NCBI RefSeq assembly: GCF_000163295.1
Contig: NZ_GG700527.1
Location: 948,348-1,009,644, forward strand
Length of the DNA stretch: 61,297 bases
Reading direction: 5' to 3'
Source: Anaerococcus vaginalis ATCC 51170
Lineage (GTDB): Bacteria > Bacillota > Clostridia > Tissierellales > Peptoniphilaceae
The notes under the pieces were generated by a model, which saw only the letters and a program-made list of their open reading frames with translations, made no database searches and was not told the origin of the DNA. The position numbers were made by a program, and so were the translations under genes. Positions 25,797 through 33,713 of the stretch are shown piece after piece. How positions within the stretch are numbered: position 1 is the first letter of the stretch; the number at the start of each line of letters is the position of its first letter.

Positions 25797-25825
25797 ATTA
25801 TACGCTTTTTTGAGGAAAATGATAA
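25797..25825 (-). promoter_or_regulatory. Promoter of ldh
   Basis: Minus-strand TTATCA (25820-25825), 17-nt spacer, TATAAT (25797-25802). No Rex-type operator is visible nearby. Confidence 0.5.
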
Positions 25826-25839
25826 TAATTATTAATTAT

Positions 25840-26367
25840 TTAATCATTAACAAATAAATTTGAATTGTTTCTTAAATAAAATAGCAAATTAATATAATCT
25901 TTTTGATAAGGAACGAATTCTTTTTCGTCAATAATTTTAATTAGCTCATTTAAACTTACAAATTTTGCATCAGAAACTTCTTCTTTTTGCAATTTTAATT
26001 TATTTAAATCTATATTTTTATTACTTATTATAAAGACATCATCAATTCTAAATCCAGTATTTACCGAAATATTTGGATAAGATTTTGAAAAATCATATTT
26101 TATTCCAAGCTCTTCAAATAATTCTCTAGATGCAGCTAGTTGTGAACTTTCTCCGCTTGATACAGCTCCAGAGACTGTCAAGTCCCATAAATTTGGCCAA
26201 GATTTTTTTATTTTGCTTCTTTTTTGAATCAAAAGTCTTCCCTTTCTATCAAAAATTAAAACATGGATGATAAGTCGATAAAGACCTCTTGGCACAATAT
26301 CTCTTCTTTCTATAATATCTCCAGTTTTATTTCTAAAATTATCGTACAAATCTACATACTCTTTCAT
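25840..26367 (-). CDS. Nudix hydrolase
   Basis: The 175-residue protein has a complete Nudix box, GAVSSGESSQLAASRELFEELG (GX5EX7REUXEEXGU). The GLYRLIIHVLIFDRKGRLLIQKRS start and WPNLWDLTVSG segment resemble the isopentenyl-diphosphate isomerase-like/YfcD group. Its substrate cannot be named. I start at ATG 26367, 6 nt after AAAGGAG; a TTG lies one codon earlier. Confidence 0.9.
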   Translation of the reverse strand: MKEYVDLYDNFRNKTGDIIERRDIVPRGLYRLIIHVLIFDRKGRLLIQKRSKIKKSWPNLWDLTVSGAVSSGESSQLAASRELFEELGIKYDFSKSYPNISVNTGFRIDDVFIISNKNIDLNKLKLQKEEVSDAKFVSLNELIKIIDEKEFVPYQKDYINLLFYLRNNSNLFVND

Positions 26368-26454
26368 CAATTTCTCCTTTATACATTAATTTATTCTTAC
26401 CCTATTTGACAATTTAAAAGCGACAAATAATTGCCGCATTTAAATAATTTTATT

Positions 26455-26730
26455 TTAAATTCTATTAAATAAATAAAATCCAAGAAAAATATGTAATCCT
26501 ATAAAAATTGGAATGCCTATCATAAATTTTTTGTGACGCGTTTTATGATGAATCAATTTCATGGAAATATACATAAAAAACGCTCCACCCATAAAGGCAA
26601 ATAGCAAAAGAATATTTTCCCTTACTCTTTTCTTTTTAAATTTTTTTGAAGCAATTTTATCATAAATCACAAGAAAAATCGAAATTAAGGAAACAAATAT
26701 AAAATAAATTATTAAATATTTAATTTTCAT
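26455..26730 (-). CDS. DUF1294 membrane protein
   Basis: The 91-residue protein has three predicted transmembrane segments and the DUF1294 pattern KKRVRENILLLFAFMGGAFFMYISMKLIHHKTRHKKF. Function unknown. It overlaps the 3' end of the alpha/beta hydrolase gene by 11 nt, so the two are likely co-transcribed. Confidence 0.88.
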   Translation of the reverse strand: MKIKYLIIYFIFVSLISIFLVIYDKIASKKFKKKRVRENILLLFAFMGGAFFMYISMKLIHHKTRHKKFMIGIPIFIGLHIFLGFYLFNRI

Positions 26731-27616
26731 TTTTTATCAAATCTTCAAAAATTTCTACAAATTTTTCTTTTTCATCTACAAATACAGCATGACCAGAATT
26801 TTCAAATTTTATAAAATTAACCTTATTTGGAAAATATTCAATACTTTCTAAAGCATCGTCAATTGGTATAACCATATCTTTGTTTCCATGAATCCATGTG
26901 ACTTTTTTATTTATTTTTTCAATCAAGCCACTTCCCTTTTCCTTGGTGTTATTGTAGGTTACCATAGCAAGGAGCGATTCCAAAAAACACCTTTGTTTTA
27001 GGAAATCTTCAGCCATTTTCCTTAAATCATCAGGATTTGGATCGTTGACATTATAAATTGTTTGCCTAAATAAATCTTCAAAAAAATCAATATCCTTATC
27101 TTTTATTCCATTTAAAATAGGAACAGTAAAAGAATGATCGTGTTTGATGTTAAAATTTTTCAAAAAATTAGGAAGTTTTAATTTTTTATCTTCATCATTT
27201 ACATCTTTATCTTTTGGCATAACAAAACCCTTAACTCCAACAGAAGCTATCAAAATTAATTGTTTTATTTTTTCAGGAAACATTCCTGCAAAATCCATGG
27301 CAACAAGTCCTCCCAAAGACCAGCCTACAAGAGAAAAATTATCTATATTCAAAGAATCAGCAAAATATTTCAAATCCTCTGCCCACTCTTTCATTTCCTT
27401 GTGCTTATTTTCATAAGAGCTTTCCCCGTATCCAATTAAATCTGGAGCAAATACTTCAATTTTTTTATCAATATTTTCCAATAAATCTTCAAAAAATTGG
27501 GAAGATGATTGAAAACCGTGAATCAAAATAACTTTATTTTCTCCACAGCCCACATGTCTATAAGCCATGGTCTCGTCATTATCCAATTTTATTTTTTTAA
27601 ATTCAATTTCACTCAT
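26720..27616 (-). CDS. Alpha/beta hydrolase
   Basis: The 298-residue hydrolase has the oxyanion segment HGFQSSS, the nucleophile Ser100 in VGWSLGG, an Asp in HGNKDMVIP and the catalytic His in NSGHAVF. A cap domain lies around residues 130-225. It is of the general esterase/MhpC type with no clear substrate. No signal peptide. ATG follows GAGGA. Confidence 0.9.
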   Translation of the reverse strand: MSEIEFKKIKLDNDETMAYRHVGCGENKVILIHGFQSSSQFFEDLLENIDKKIEVFAPDLIGYGESSYENKHKEMKEWAEDLKYFADSLNIDNFSLVGWSLGGLVAMDFAGMFPEKIKQLILIASVGVKGFVMPKDKDVNDEDKKLKLPNFLKNFNIKHDHSFTVPILNGIKDKDIDFFEDLFRQTIYNVNDPNPDDLRKMAEDFLKQRCFLESLLAMVTYNNTKEKGSGLIEKINKKVTWIHGNKDMVIPIDDALESIEYFPNKVNFIKFENSGHAVFVDEKEKFVEIFEDLIKNEN

Positions 27617-27653
27617 TTTTTCCTCTATTTTTATATAATATACTGATATTTTA

Positions 27654-28859
27654 TCAAAAATATGTCTTTGAATCTAATAATTTTTGGTTAAAATTATCAA
27701 TAAATATTGCACCAATAGGAGCTGTAATTATAATCCCCAAGACTGCCATCGATAAAATTATTTCTCCACTAGAAAGCCCATTTGCAAGTGGAACTGCTCC
27801 AATAGCTGCTTGAACGGTTGCCTTTGGCATATAAGAAAAAACTGTAAACAATTTTTCCTTTTTATTTAAATTTGAGCCAGAAATTGAAATCATAGTTCCC
27901 AAAGACCTAATAATAAGCGCCAAAAAAATCATAACAATTGAAATAAATCCAAGTTTTGTTATATAAAAAATATTAACCTCAGCTCCAACCAAAACAAATA
28001 ATAAAACTTCTGCAAAAATCCACAATTTTCCAAATTTTTCTGAAAGTCTTGAAGAAACTTCATAATTCGCTTTAATTTTGAAAATGCAACTCATAGCTAT
28101 AACTGCCAAAAGAGATGAAAAAGCAATTTTATCTTTTAATAAATTTTCCATTGCAACTAACAAAAATGAAATAGCAAGAATTATTATAAGCTTAGTAGAA
28201 TTTCTTATCATATCGCCTTTTTTATAAAAAAATTCAAAAACGATATATAAAATATAGCCAATAATAGCTCCTACAATAATTCCTAAAATTATAGAAATTG
28301 GAACATTTACCAAAGAAACCAAACTTACATCTTCTCCCTTTGCCATTGACAAAAATGATGAAAACAAAACAAGAACAAATATATCATCACAAGATGCACC
28401 AGCAAGAATCATTTGTGGAATTGATTTTTCAACTCCCCTTTTTTCCTCAATTAATTTTACCATTCTTGGCACAACAACAGCTGGCGAAACTGCTGCAAGA
28501 ACCGAACCCATTAAGAGTGCATCAACACTTCTTATTTTGAAAAATATTCTTGCAAAAATAAAATAGGCTAATATTTCAAAACTTGCAGGCAAAAATGACA
28601 ATAAAATTGCAGATTTTCCTATTCTTTTTAAATCAGAAATATCCAAAGAAAGACCAGCTTTAATTAAAATTACAATCAAAGCAATTTGCCTAAGCTCTGA
28701 TGAAATATTCAAAGTCTTTGAATCAATTAAATTTAAAACATTAGGTCCTAAAATAATTCCAGTAAAAAGCATACCAATTAGAGCAGGTATTTTTAATTTT
28801 TTACAAAAAAATCCAAATATTAATCCAAAAATAATAATTAGACCAAAAGAAACTAACAT
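27654..28859 (-). CDS. Cation/proton antiporter, fluoride-regulated
   Basis: The 401-residue membrane protein belongs to the CPA (Na+/H+ exchanger, Kef/NhaP-like) superfamily. It has about 12 segments, with LIGMLFTGIILGPNVLNL and the AGASCDDIFVLVLFSS segment carrying the paired Asp residues of the ion site. I start at ATG 28859, 4 nt after AAGGAGG; a longer frame would read through the riboswitch. The fluoride riboswitch upstream suggests that it helps keep ions or pH balanced under fluoride stress, or moves fluoride itself. Confidence 0.88.
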   Translation of the reverse strand: MLVSFGLIIIFGLIFGFFCKKLKIPALIGMLFTGIILGPNVLNLIDSKTLNISSELRQIALIVILIKAGLSLDISDLKRIGKSAILLSFLPASFEILAYFIFARIFFKIRSVDALLMGSVLAAVSPAVVVPRMVKLIEEKRGVEKSIPQMILAGASCDDIFVLVLFSSFLSMAKGEDVSLVSLVNVPISIILGIIVGAIIGYILYIVFEFFYKKGDMIRNSTKLIIILAISFLLVAMENLLKDKIAFSSLLAVIAMSCIFKIKANYEVSSRLSEKFGKLWIFAEVLLFVLVGAEVNIFYITKLGFISIVMIFLALIIRSLGTMISISGSNLNKKEKLFTVFSYMPKATVQAAIGAVPLANGLSSGEIILSMAVLGIIITAPIGAIFIDNFNQKLLDSKTYF

Positions 28860-28878
28860 AAATCCTCCTTTTTGGGAC

Positions 28879-28925
28879 AAAAAAACTGATGAAATCTGTC
28901 CCCTAATAGTAACAGAAGTCATCAG
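28879..28925 (-). terminator. Fluoride-riboswitch terminator
   Basis: CTGATGA (which is also aptamer sequence) can pair with TCATCAG, extended by TCTGT/ACAGA, followed by seven T residues. Aptamer folding and terminator formation are mutually exclusive, so fluoride should allow read-through. Confidence 0.85.
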
Positions 28926-28973
28926 CAAAATGCGGTTTTAGAAATAATCTAAGGGAGAACTTCATTCCCTTTT
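28906..28973 (-). promoter_or_regulatory. Fluoride riboswitch (crcB motif)
   Basis: On the minus strand AAGGGAATGAAGTTCTCCC is followed by a variable stem, then AACCGC-ATTTT-GCTGATGACTTCTG. This is the crcB-motif order: GGG..ATGA.GG..CCC stem-loop, ACCGC pseudoknot strand, then GCTGATG and the strand that closes the pseudoknot with ATGAAG. It lies between a good promoter and a terminator. Confidence 0.88.
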
Positions 28974-28976
28974 AGT

Positions 28977-29005
28977 ATTATAAATTTTTTGAAAAAATAT
29001 GTCAA
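28977..29005 (-). promoter_or_regulatory. Promoter of fluoride-switch unit
   Basis: TTGACA (29000-29005), 17-nt spacer, TATAAT (28977-28982) on the minus strand. The -35 box overlaps the stop codon of the MBL hydrolase gene. Confidence 0.85.
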
Positions 29006-29688
29006 TTTTTAATTTTTATAAATTCCTTGAACTCTTCTAAATTTTTTGCCATAAAAAATGGATTGATTAAAAATTCTTTTTCAACACTTGTTGGAAGGCT
29101 AGGAAGAGATCTTGAAAGTTTTTCTTTGGCCTCACTTATTGCATCATCCATAATTTTATCTTTAATAATTCTTTTTGATGATTCTATGCAATCAATAGTG
29201 TATTCATGAGCTGGATAAATCAAAATATTTTTATCCAATTGTTTGATTTTTTGAACGGAATCAAAAGAACTTTGATAATCTCCAGTAAAAACTCTTCCAC
29301 AACCCGAAGAAAATATGGTATCTCCACAAAATAAATTTCCATCTACCAAATAAGAAATATGTTCTTCAGTATGGCCATTAGTTTTTAAAACTATAAATTT
29401 ATATCCAAAAATTTCAAATTCATCTTTATCTTTTAAAGTAATATCATTTAAATTTTTCGTTTCAGCCGGACCATAAACTCTTATATCTTTAAATTTTTCC
29501 TTTAATTTTTTCACTCCACCAACATGGTCCATATGTTTGTGAGTTAATAAAATTGCGTACAAATTTTTATCTTTCAAATAATCAAAACAAGGATTTGCCT
29601 CTCCTGGGTCAATTAAAATTACCTCATTTTCTTTTTCTATTGTCCAAATATAATTATCTTCAAAAGCTCTAATAAAATTTATTTTCAT
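29002..29688 (-). CDS. MBL-fold hydrolase (glyoxalase II-like)
   Basis: The 228-residue metallo-beta-lactamase-fold enzyme has the zinc motif THKHMDH, the histidine in GHTEEH, Asp in CGDTIF and PAHEYT. This matches the hydroxyacylglutathione hydrolase (GloB) branch, though the native thiol ester in an organism probably lacking glutathione is uncertain. I use ATG 29688, 5 nt after GAGGAG; the longer frame begins inside the terminator area. Confidence 0.88.
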   Translation of the reverse strand: MKINFIRAFEDNYIWTIEKENEVILIDPGEANPCFDYLKDKNLYAILLTHKHMDHVGGVKKLKEKFKDIRVYGPAETKNLNDITLKDKDEFEIFGYKFIVLKTNGHTEEHISYLVDGNLFCGDTIFSSGCGRVFTGDYQSSFDSVQKIKQLDKNILIYPAHEYTIDCIESSKRIIKDKIMDDAISEAKEKLSRSLPSLPTSVEKEFLINPFFMAKNLEEFKEFIKIKN

Positions 29689-29734
29689 AAAAACTCCTCT
29701 CAAAAAATTTATACCCAAAAATCAAAATAAAAAA

Positions 29735-29753
29735 AGTAGGCAAAAGCCTACTA
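29735..29753 (-). repeat. Direct repeat, copy 1 (terminator stem)
   Basis: The 19-nt AGTAGGCAAAAGCCTACTA forms a 7-bp hairpin. On the minus strand it is followed by a T-run. An exact copy lies at 29923-29941. The two flank the element at 29754-29922. Confidence 0.85.
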
Positions 29754-29922
29754 GATCATATACAAAGTCAGTTTAGTAATTCATTATTAATTCAAAAATA
29801 AAATTAAGCTAAAACCCATCTCGACTAAGTGAGTGAAGCGAACGCATGGAGAGATCTCATGAGATTTCTCCGCTCACTACGTTCGGTCGAAATGGGAATT
29901 TCCTTAGTTTATCAACAGTCTG
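29754..29922. mobile_element. MITE-like palindromic element
   Basis: The 169-nt non-coding insert contains an 82-nt palindromic zone (29815-29896). Outer arms are CCCATCTCGAC and GTCGAAATGGG (one mismatch), and the core is GGAGA...TCTCC around ATCTCATGAGAT. GC content is higher than in the surrounding DNA. It is flanked by exact 19-nt direct repeats, as if inserted into the sdaAA terminator. The CTCACTACGTTCGGTCGAAATG type of sequence looks like a dispersed repeat. No reading frame. Confidence 0.6.
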
Positions 29923-29941
29923 AGTAGGCAAAAGCCTACTA
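29923..29941 (-). repeat. Direct repeat, copy 2 (terminator stem)
   Basis: Exact copy of 29735-29753, placed 8 nt after the sdaAA stop codon. On the minus strand it is not followed by a T-run, so this copy alone is a poor terminator. Confidence 0.85.
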
Positions 29942-29948
29942 ATTTAAT

Positions 29949-30848
29949 TTATTTATTTTCTTTTGTAGAGTCATTTCCAAGTGCGAAAAATTTCTTTCTA
30001 ATTTTTCTTCCTGTTTCTGTTCCTGCTATTCCACCTATTCCTGTTTCTCTTAAAGCTTCTGGTAAAGTAGATCCAACTTCTCCTGCTGCTTTACAAACTT
30101 CATCAAATGGAACTATGCTTGTGATTCCTGCCATTGCCATATCAGCAGAAATAAATGCGTTTACAACTCCAGATGCGTTTCTAAAAGTACAAGGATATTC
30201 TACAAGTCCTGCAATTGGATCACAAACAAGACCTAGCACATGCAAAAATGCAAAACTTGCTGCGTGAAAACAAACTTCTGGGCTTTGATCATAAAGAAAA
30301 CATGCTGCAGCCGCTCCCATAGCAGCTCCTGATCCTGTTTCTGCTTGGCAACCGCCTTCAGCTCCTGCAAAAGATCCATAATATCCAATTATTTTTCCAA
30401 TTCCAATAGCTGTTAGCATTGCATCAACCATTTTTTCATCAGAAAATCCTTCACGTTTTTTTAGAGAATATAAAATTGCTGGCAAAATTCCAGAAGATCC
30501 CGCTGTAGGACTTGCTACAATTTCTCCCATTGCTGCACTTATTTCTAGAGTTGAAAATGCCATTGCCATTGCCTCTGTAACAAAATTTCCTGTAATGGAT
30601 TTTCCTTCTTTTGAATAAGCGTTCATTTTTTTTGCAAATCCATCAATCATGCCCATGGCAGTTTTTGTTTCATGGTTTAAATTTCCTGTTGCAGATTCTT
30701 CCATAACCTTAAACATTTGTGTCAAATTAAATAAAATATCATCTTTATTAATTTGCGATGATTTTAATTCTTCTTCAAGAACTAAATCTTTGATGTGGAC
30801 TCCTCTACTTTCACATTCTTCTATAACTTCAGATGCTTTTCTAAACAT
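29949..30848 (-). CDS. sdaAA: L-serine dehydratase, alpha subunit
   Basis: The 299-residue alpha subunit of the [4Fe-4S] serine dehydratase turns L-serine into pyruvate and ammonia. Typical segments are SPTAGSSGILPAILY, GAEGGCQAETGSGAAMGAAA, CDPIAGLVEYPC (cluster cysteines) and ADMAMAGITS. Its ATG overlaps the sdaAB stop by one nucleotide. Together with the two LDHs it suggests serine fermentation through pyruvate. Confidence 0.96.
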   Translation of the reverse strand: MFRKASEVIEECESRGVHIKDLVLEEELKSSQINKDDILFNLTQMFKVMEESATGNLNHETKTAMGMIDGFAKKMNAYSKEGKSITGNFVTEAMAMAFSTLEISAAMGEIVASPTAGSSGILPAILYSLKKREGFSDEKMVDAMLTAIGIGKIIGYYGSFAGAEGGCQAETGSGAAMGAAAACFLYDQSPEVCFHAASFAFLHVLGLVCDPIAGLVEYPCTFRNASGVVNAFISADMAMAGITSIVPFDEVCKAAGEVGSTLPEALRETGIGGIAGTETGRKIRKKFFALGNDSTKENK

Positions 30849-31513
30849 TATCTAACCCCTTCTATATAATTTGCGTAATCATATCTCTTATTATTTATGA
30901 TCTCATCAATAATTTCTACTTCTAATTTTTCATTTAATTCAACTATTAATGTTACTTCATCGTCAGCTTTTACTGTTTTCATGCTTTCAATATTGTAATC
31001 ATTAGTTGCTAAAAGCTTACTTACTTCATAAATTACGCCTTTTTGTTCTTTGTATCTTAAAATAATTGTTGGGAATTTTCCATTATAGGAAATTGACACA
31101 TCATTAATTTCAATTATTTCTATATTTCCACCACCAATTGATGAGCCAGTAACTGATGATGTTGTTCCATCTGGATAATAAAAAACAATTTTTGCAGTAT
31201 TTGGATGAACCGGTCCCAAATCATCTTTTATAAAATGATATTCAAGACCTTCCTCATCAGCAATTTTAAATGAATCTCTTAATCTTTTGTCATTTGGTCT
31301 AAAACCTAAAACTCCTGCAAGAAGTGCCTTGTCAGTTCCGTGTCCCTTATAAGTTTGAGCAAATGATCCATGAAGATGAAAATCTACCCTAGTAAAACCG
31401 TCTTTTACAATTGATATAGCAACTTGTCCAATTCTTGCAGCTCCTGCAGTATGAGAAGACGAAGGTCCTATCATAATTGGTCCAATTATATCAAAAACTC
31501 CATACTCTTTCAT
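30848..31513 (-). CDS. sdaAB: L-serine dehydratase, beta subunit
   Basis: The 221-residue beta subunit has the GPIMIGPSSSHTAGAARIG motif near the N-terminus and a C-terminal ACT domain (about residues 145-215). I start at ATG 31513, after GGAGGTATT; the longer frame adds five residues. First gene of the sdaAB-sdaAA operon. Confidence 0.95.
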   Translation of the reverse strand: MKEYGVFDIIGPIMIGPSSSHTAGAARIGQVAISIVKDGFTRVDFHLHGSFAQTYKGHGTDKALLAGVLGFRPNDKRLRDSFKIADEEGLEYHFIKDDLGPVHPNTAKIVFYYPDGTTSSVTGSSIGGGNIEIIEINDVSISYNGKFPTIILRYKEQKGVIYEVSKLLATNDYNIESMKTVKADDEVTLIVELNEKLEVEIIDEIINNKRYDYANYIEGVR

Positions 31514-31602
31514 AATACCTCCATTCAATTATAAAAACCTTTGCATTATATTACAAAAACTTACATCTAATATTATATTACACTTTTTAATAAAAAAATA
31601 AA

Positions 31603-31655
31603 AGCCAATTGATATTATTTTGCTAAAATTTTGCAAAATAATGTCAGTTGACTTC
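31603..31655 (-). terminator. Terminator overlapping YwaF-like 3' end
   Basis: Long stem GTCAACTGACATTATTTTGC/GCAAAATAATATCAATTGGC followed by TTTTATTTTTTTA on the minus strand. The last two sense codons and the stop codon lie inside the 5' arm. Confidence 0.88.
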
Positions 31656-32381
31656 GATTAGTTTTAATTTTTTAAAAATATAAAAATTTAAATAAATAGA
31701 AAAATTATATAAAATTGCAGCTATTAAAAAATAAATAATTGGTGGAAGTTTATTTAATAAATTTGTAAAAACTGGGCTATAAGAAAGATAAGCATAATTT
31801 AAATTAAATTTTAAATTTATTATTTCTGTTATTAGCAAAAATACATTTACAAGTATAAATAAAAATTTCAAATTTTCTTTTTTTATTTGAATTTTGTCGA
31901 CTATTAGGAAAAATAGCGAAACCCAAAATACTAAAAAATGTGTCAAAAAGAAATTTACATACATAATATGAGGCCATGAATATGGCATTAAATCTGGAAA
32001 AATTAAGCCAATAATTCCACCTATTAGTCCCCAAAAAATTGTAAGAATTTTTAAATTATTTGAATTAAATATAAGTGCAAAAAATCCACTATAAATACTT
32101 ATCCTACAAGTGTATAAGGGCAAGGCTTCATTTATTGTATCTTTTCTTACAAAACAAATAAAATATAAAAAACTTATCTGCTGAAATGCCAGCAAAAAAA
32201 TAAATATAAGCCTTACATATTTATATATTTTTTTATTTTCTTTGATTTTTCTTCTGTATTTATATAATAAAATTGCTACAATTACCATAAAGGCAAATAA
32301 AATTAAATGCAAAAAACTATATGAATCAAAGACAAAACCATCTTCTTTTCTTCTAAAAAATTCATCCATAAAATTATTCAT
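31644..32381 (-). CDS. YwaF/TIGR02206 family membrane protein
   Basis: The 245-residue protein has about seven transmembrane segments. The conserved LPLYTCRIS, then GIIGLIFPDL...YSWPHIMYVNFFLTHFLVFW, is the signature of the TIGR02206 (YwaF) family. Function unknown. ATG follows TTAGGAG. It is a single-gene unit. Confidence 0.85.
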   Translation of the reverse strand: MNNFMDEFFRRKEDGFVFDSYSFLHLILFAFMVIVAILLYKYRRKIKENKKIYKYVRLIFIFLLAFQQISFLYFICFVRKDTINEALPLYTCRISIYSGFFALIFNSNNLKILTIFWGLIGGIIGLIFPDLMPYSWPHIMYVNFFLTHFLVFWVSLFFLIVDKIQIKKENLKFLFILVNVFLLITEIINLKFNLNYAYLSYSPVFTNLLNKLPPIIYFLIAAILYNFSIYLNFYIFKKLKLIEVN

Positions 32382-32475
32382 TACTACTCCTAAATTTTCT
32401 AGCTACTATCATATAATAATTTTTATTTTTAGTCTATTAATTTTTATAAATTAATAAAATAAAATCTTAATTTCT

Positions 32476-32508
32476 CAAAAAAAGCCAAAAGATTTTTCTT
32501 TTAGCTAA
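32476..32508 (-). terminator. Terminator of serine hydrolase gene
   Basis: AGCTAAAAG...CTTTTGGCT hairpin then TTTTTTT on the minus strand. Confidence 0.8.
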
Positions 32509-32523
32509 TTTTTATATAAATTT

Positions 32524-33558
32524 TTAATTGTCCTTGTCAAAAGCTATAAATGCATTAGAAATTCGTCTTCCTAAATTATGCATTGATTCAAATTGTGGAC
32601 TACCTCCATGACTTACTGGCTCATCAAAATCACTCAAAAATGAAATTGCAAAAACACTATCGCCAACATCGATTATAGCAATATCATTTTCTATTCCACC
32701 ATCTGGATATTCTCCCGATTTATTTAATCCCTTAGCTTTTTTTGGCAAATCAGCCAATAATTTTATTTTTGATGTTGTAGTATTTTCAGACATTGCTTTC
32801 ATTGCTATATCGCAATGCTCACGGCTAATAATTTCTCCATCATAAATTACAATCAATGCCTTATTAAGGTCTTTTGCATTTACAAGATTGGCTTTGCCTT
32901 TTCCATGCATTTTTGTATATAAGGCACATCTATTTTTTCCAGTTACTTTTTTTATCATTCTTCCTACATTTAAACGTGCAGTCTTCATATCATTATCGCC
33001 AATTTTATCTATTAGTCTATCTGTAGATTCATTATTGGAATCTCTTAGCATTAAATAAATATCATCTTCTACATCTTTTTCATCCAAAATTCCTTCTTCA
33101 ACTTGCCTATAAGTTTCAAGTGCGATAAAAATTTTAATAGTTGATGCCGCAACTTGTGCATCATTTTCATCAGAAGATTTTTTCTCAATAGATATATTAG
33201 ATTTTCCACTAATTGTATCAACAGCAACTTGCCAATCGCCCTTTAAATTTTCCGTTTCTTCATCAATTATTTTTTCAATTTTTGTATAAAGATAATCATC
33301 AGTTACTCTTTTATTTTTGAATTCATTAGAATCATCTTTATCCTTTTCATCAATAAAAGTTTCATTTGAATCATATAATTTTTCTATATCATTTAAATAC
33401 TTATCAGATTTAAATCCTACTACACTATTTTTGGCAGGATGTGGTTTAATTTCTCCAGATTTTTTGTCTGACTTAGATAATTTAATAATAAGAATTAAAA
33501 CAAATAAAATTATAATAGCCAAGGCAAAACTAGGAATATTTTTCTTGTTTTTTCTCAT
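32524..33558 (-). CDS. Membrane-anchored class A-like serine hydrolase
   Basis: The 344-residue protein has one N-terminal transmembrane anchor (residues 9-27), a charged linker (30-90) and a class A beta-lactamase-like domain. Active-site elements are Ser139-x-x-Lys142 (STIK), Ser174-Asn-Asn (the SDN position) and Lys280-Ser-Gly (the KTG position). I cannot find the omega-loop Glu166/Asn170 pair of true class A beta-lactamases. A cell-wall or peptide hydrolase role is therefore more likely than resistance. ATG follows GGGGGA. Confidence 0.8.
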   Translation of the reverse strand: MRKNKKNIPSFALAIIILFVLILIIKLSKSDKKSGEIKPHPAKNSVVGFKSDKYLNDIEKLYDSNETFIDEKDKDDSNEFKNKRVTDDYLYTKIEKIIDEETENLKGDWQVAVDTISGKSNISIEKKSSDENDAQVAASTIKIFIALETYRQVEEGILDEKDVEDDIYLMLRDSNNESTDRLIDKIGDNDMKTARLNVGRMIKKVTGKNRCALYTKMHGKGKANLVNAKDLNKALIVIYDGEIISREHCDIAMKAMSENTTTSKIKLLADLPKKAKGLNKSGEYPDGGIENDIAIIDVGDSVFAISFLSDFDEPVSHGGSPQFESMHNLGRRISNAFIAFDKDN

Positions 33559-33654
33559 AGTTCCCCCAATAAATATGTACTTCTAATTTTATGCTAGCCC
33601 ATTTGTAAATTAGTGTCAAATTTTTAGTATTTTTTTATAAAATTTATAAATTTA

Positions 33655-33691
33655 AAATAAAAAATTCTCCTATAAAAATAGAAGAATTAAT
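33655..33691 (-). terminator. Terminator of LemA-like gene
   Basis: AATTCTTCTATTTTTATAGGAGAATT hairpin (mismatched centre) and a TTTTTATTTT tail on the minus strand. Confidence 0.7.
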
Positions 33692-33713
33692 TATTGTATA
33701 TTAAATTATAAAA

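Noticed and set aside
25820-25834. Fur-box-like TGATAATAATTATTA upstream of ldh
   Set aside because: Matches 13 of 15 Fur-box positions, but such AT palindromes are expected by chance in this DNA, and ldh is not a usual Fur target. It also overlaps the -35 box.
32524-33558. Beta-lactamase resistance gene
   Set aside because: SxxK, SNN and KSG are present, but the omega-loop Glu/Asn pair of class A enzymes is not found; a wall or peptide hydrolase is more likely.
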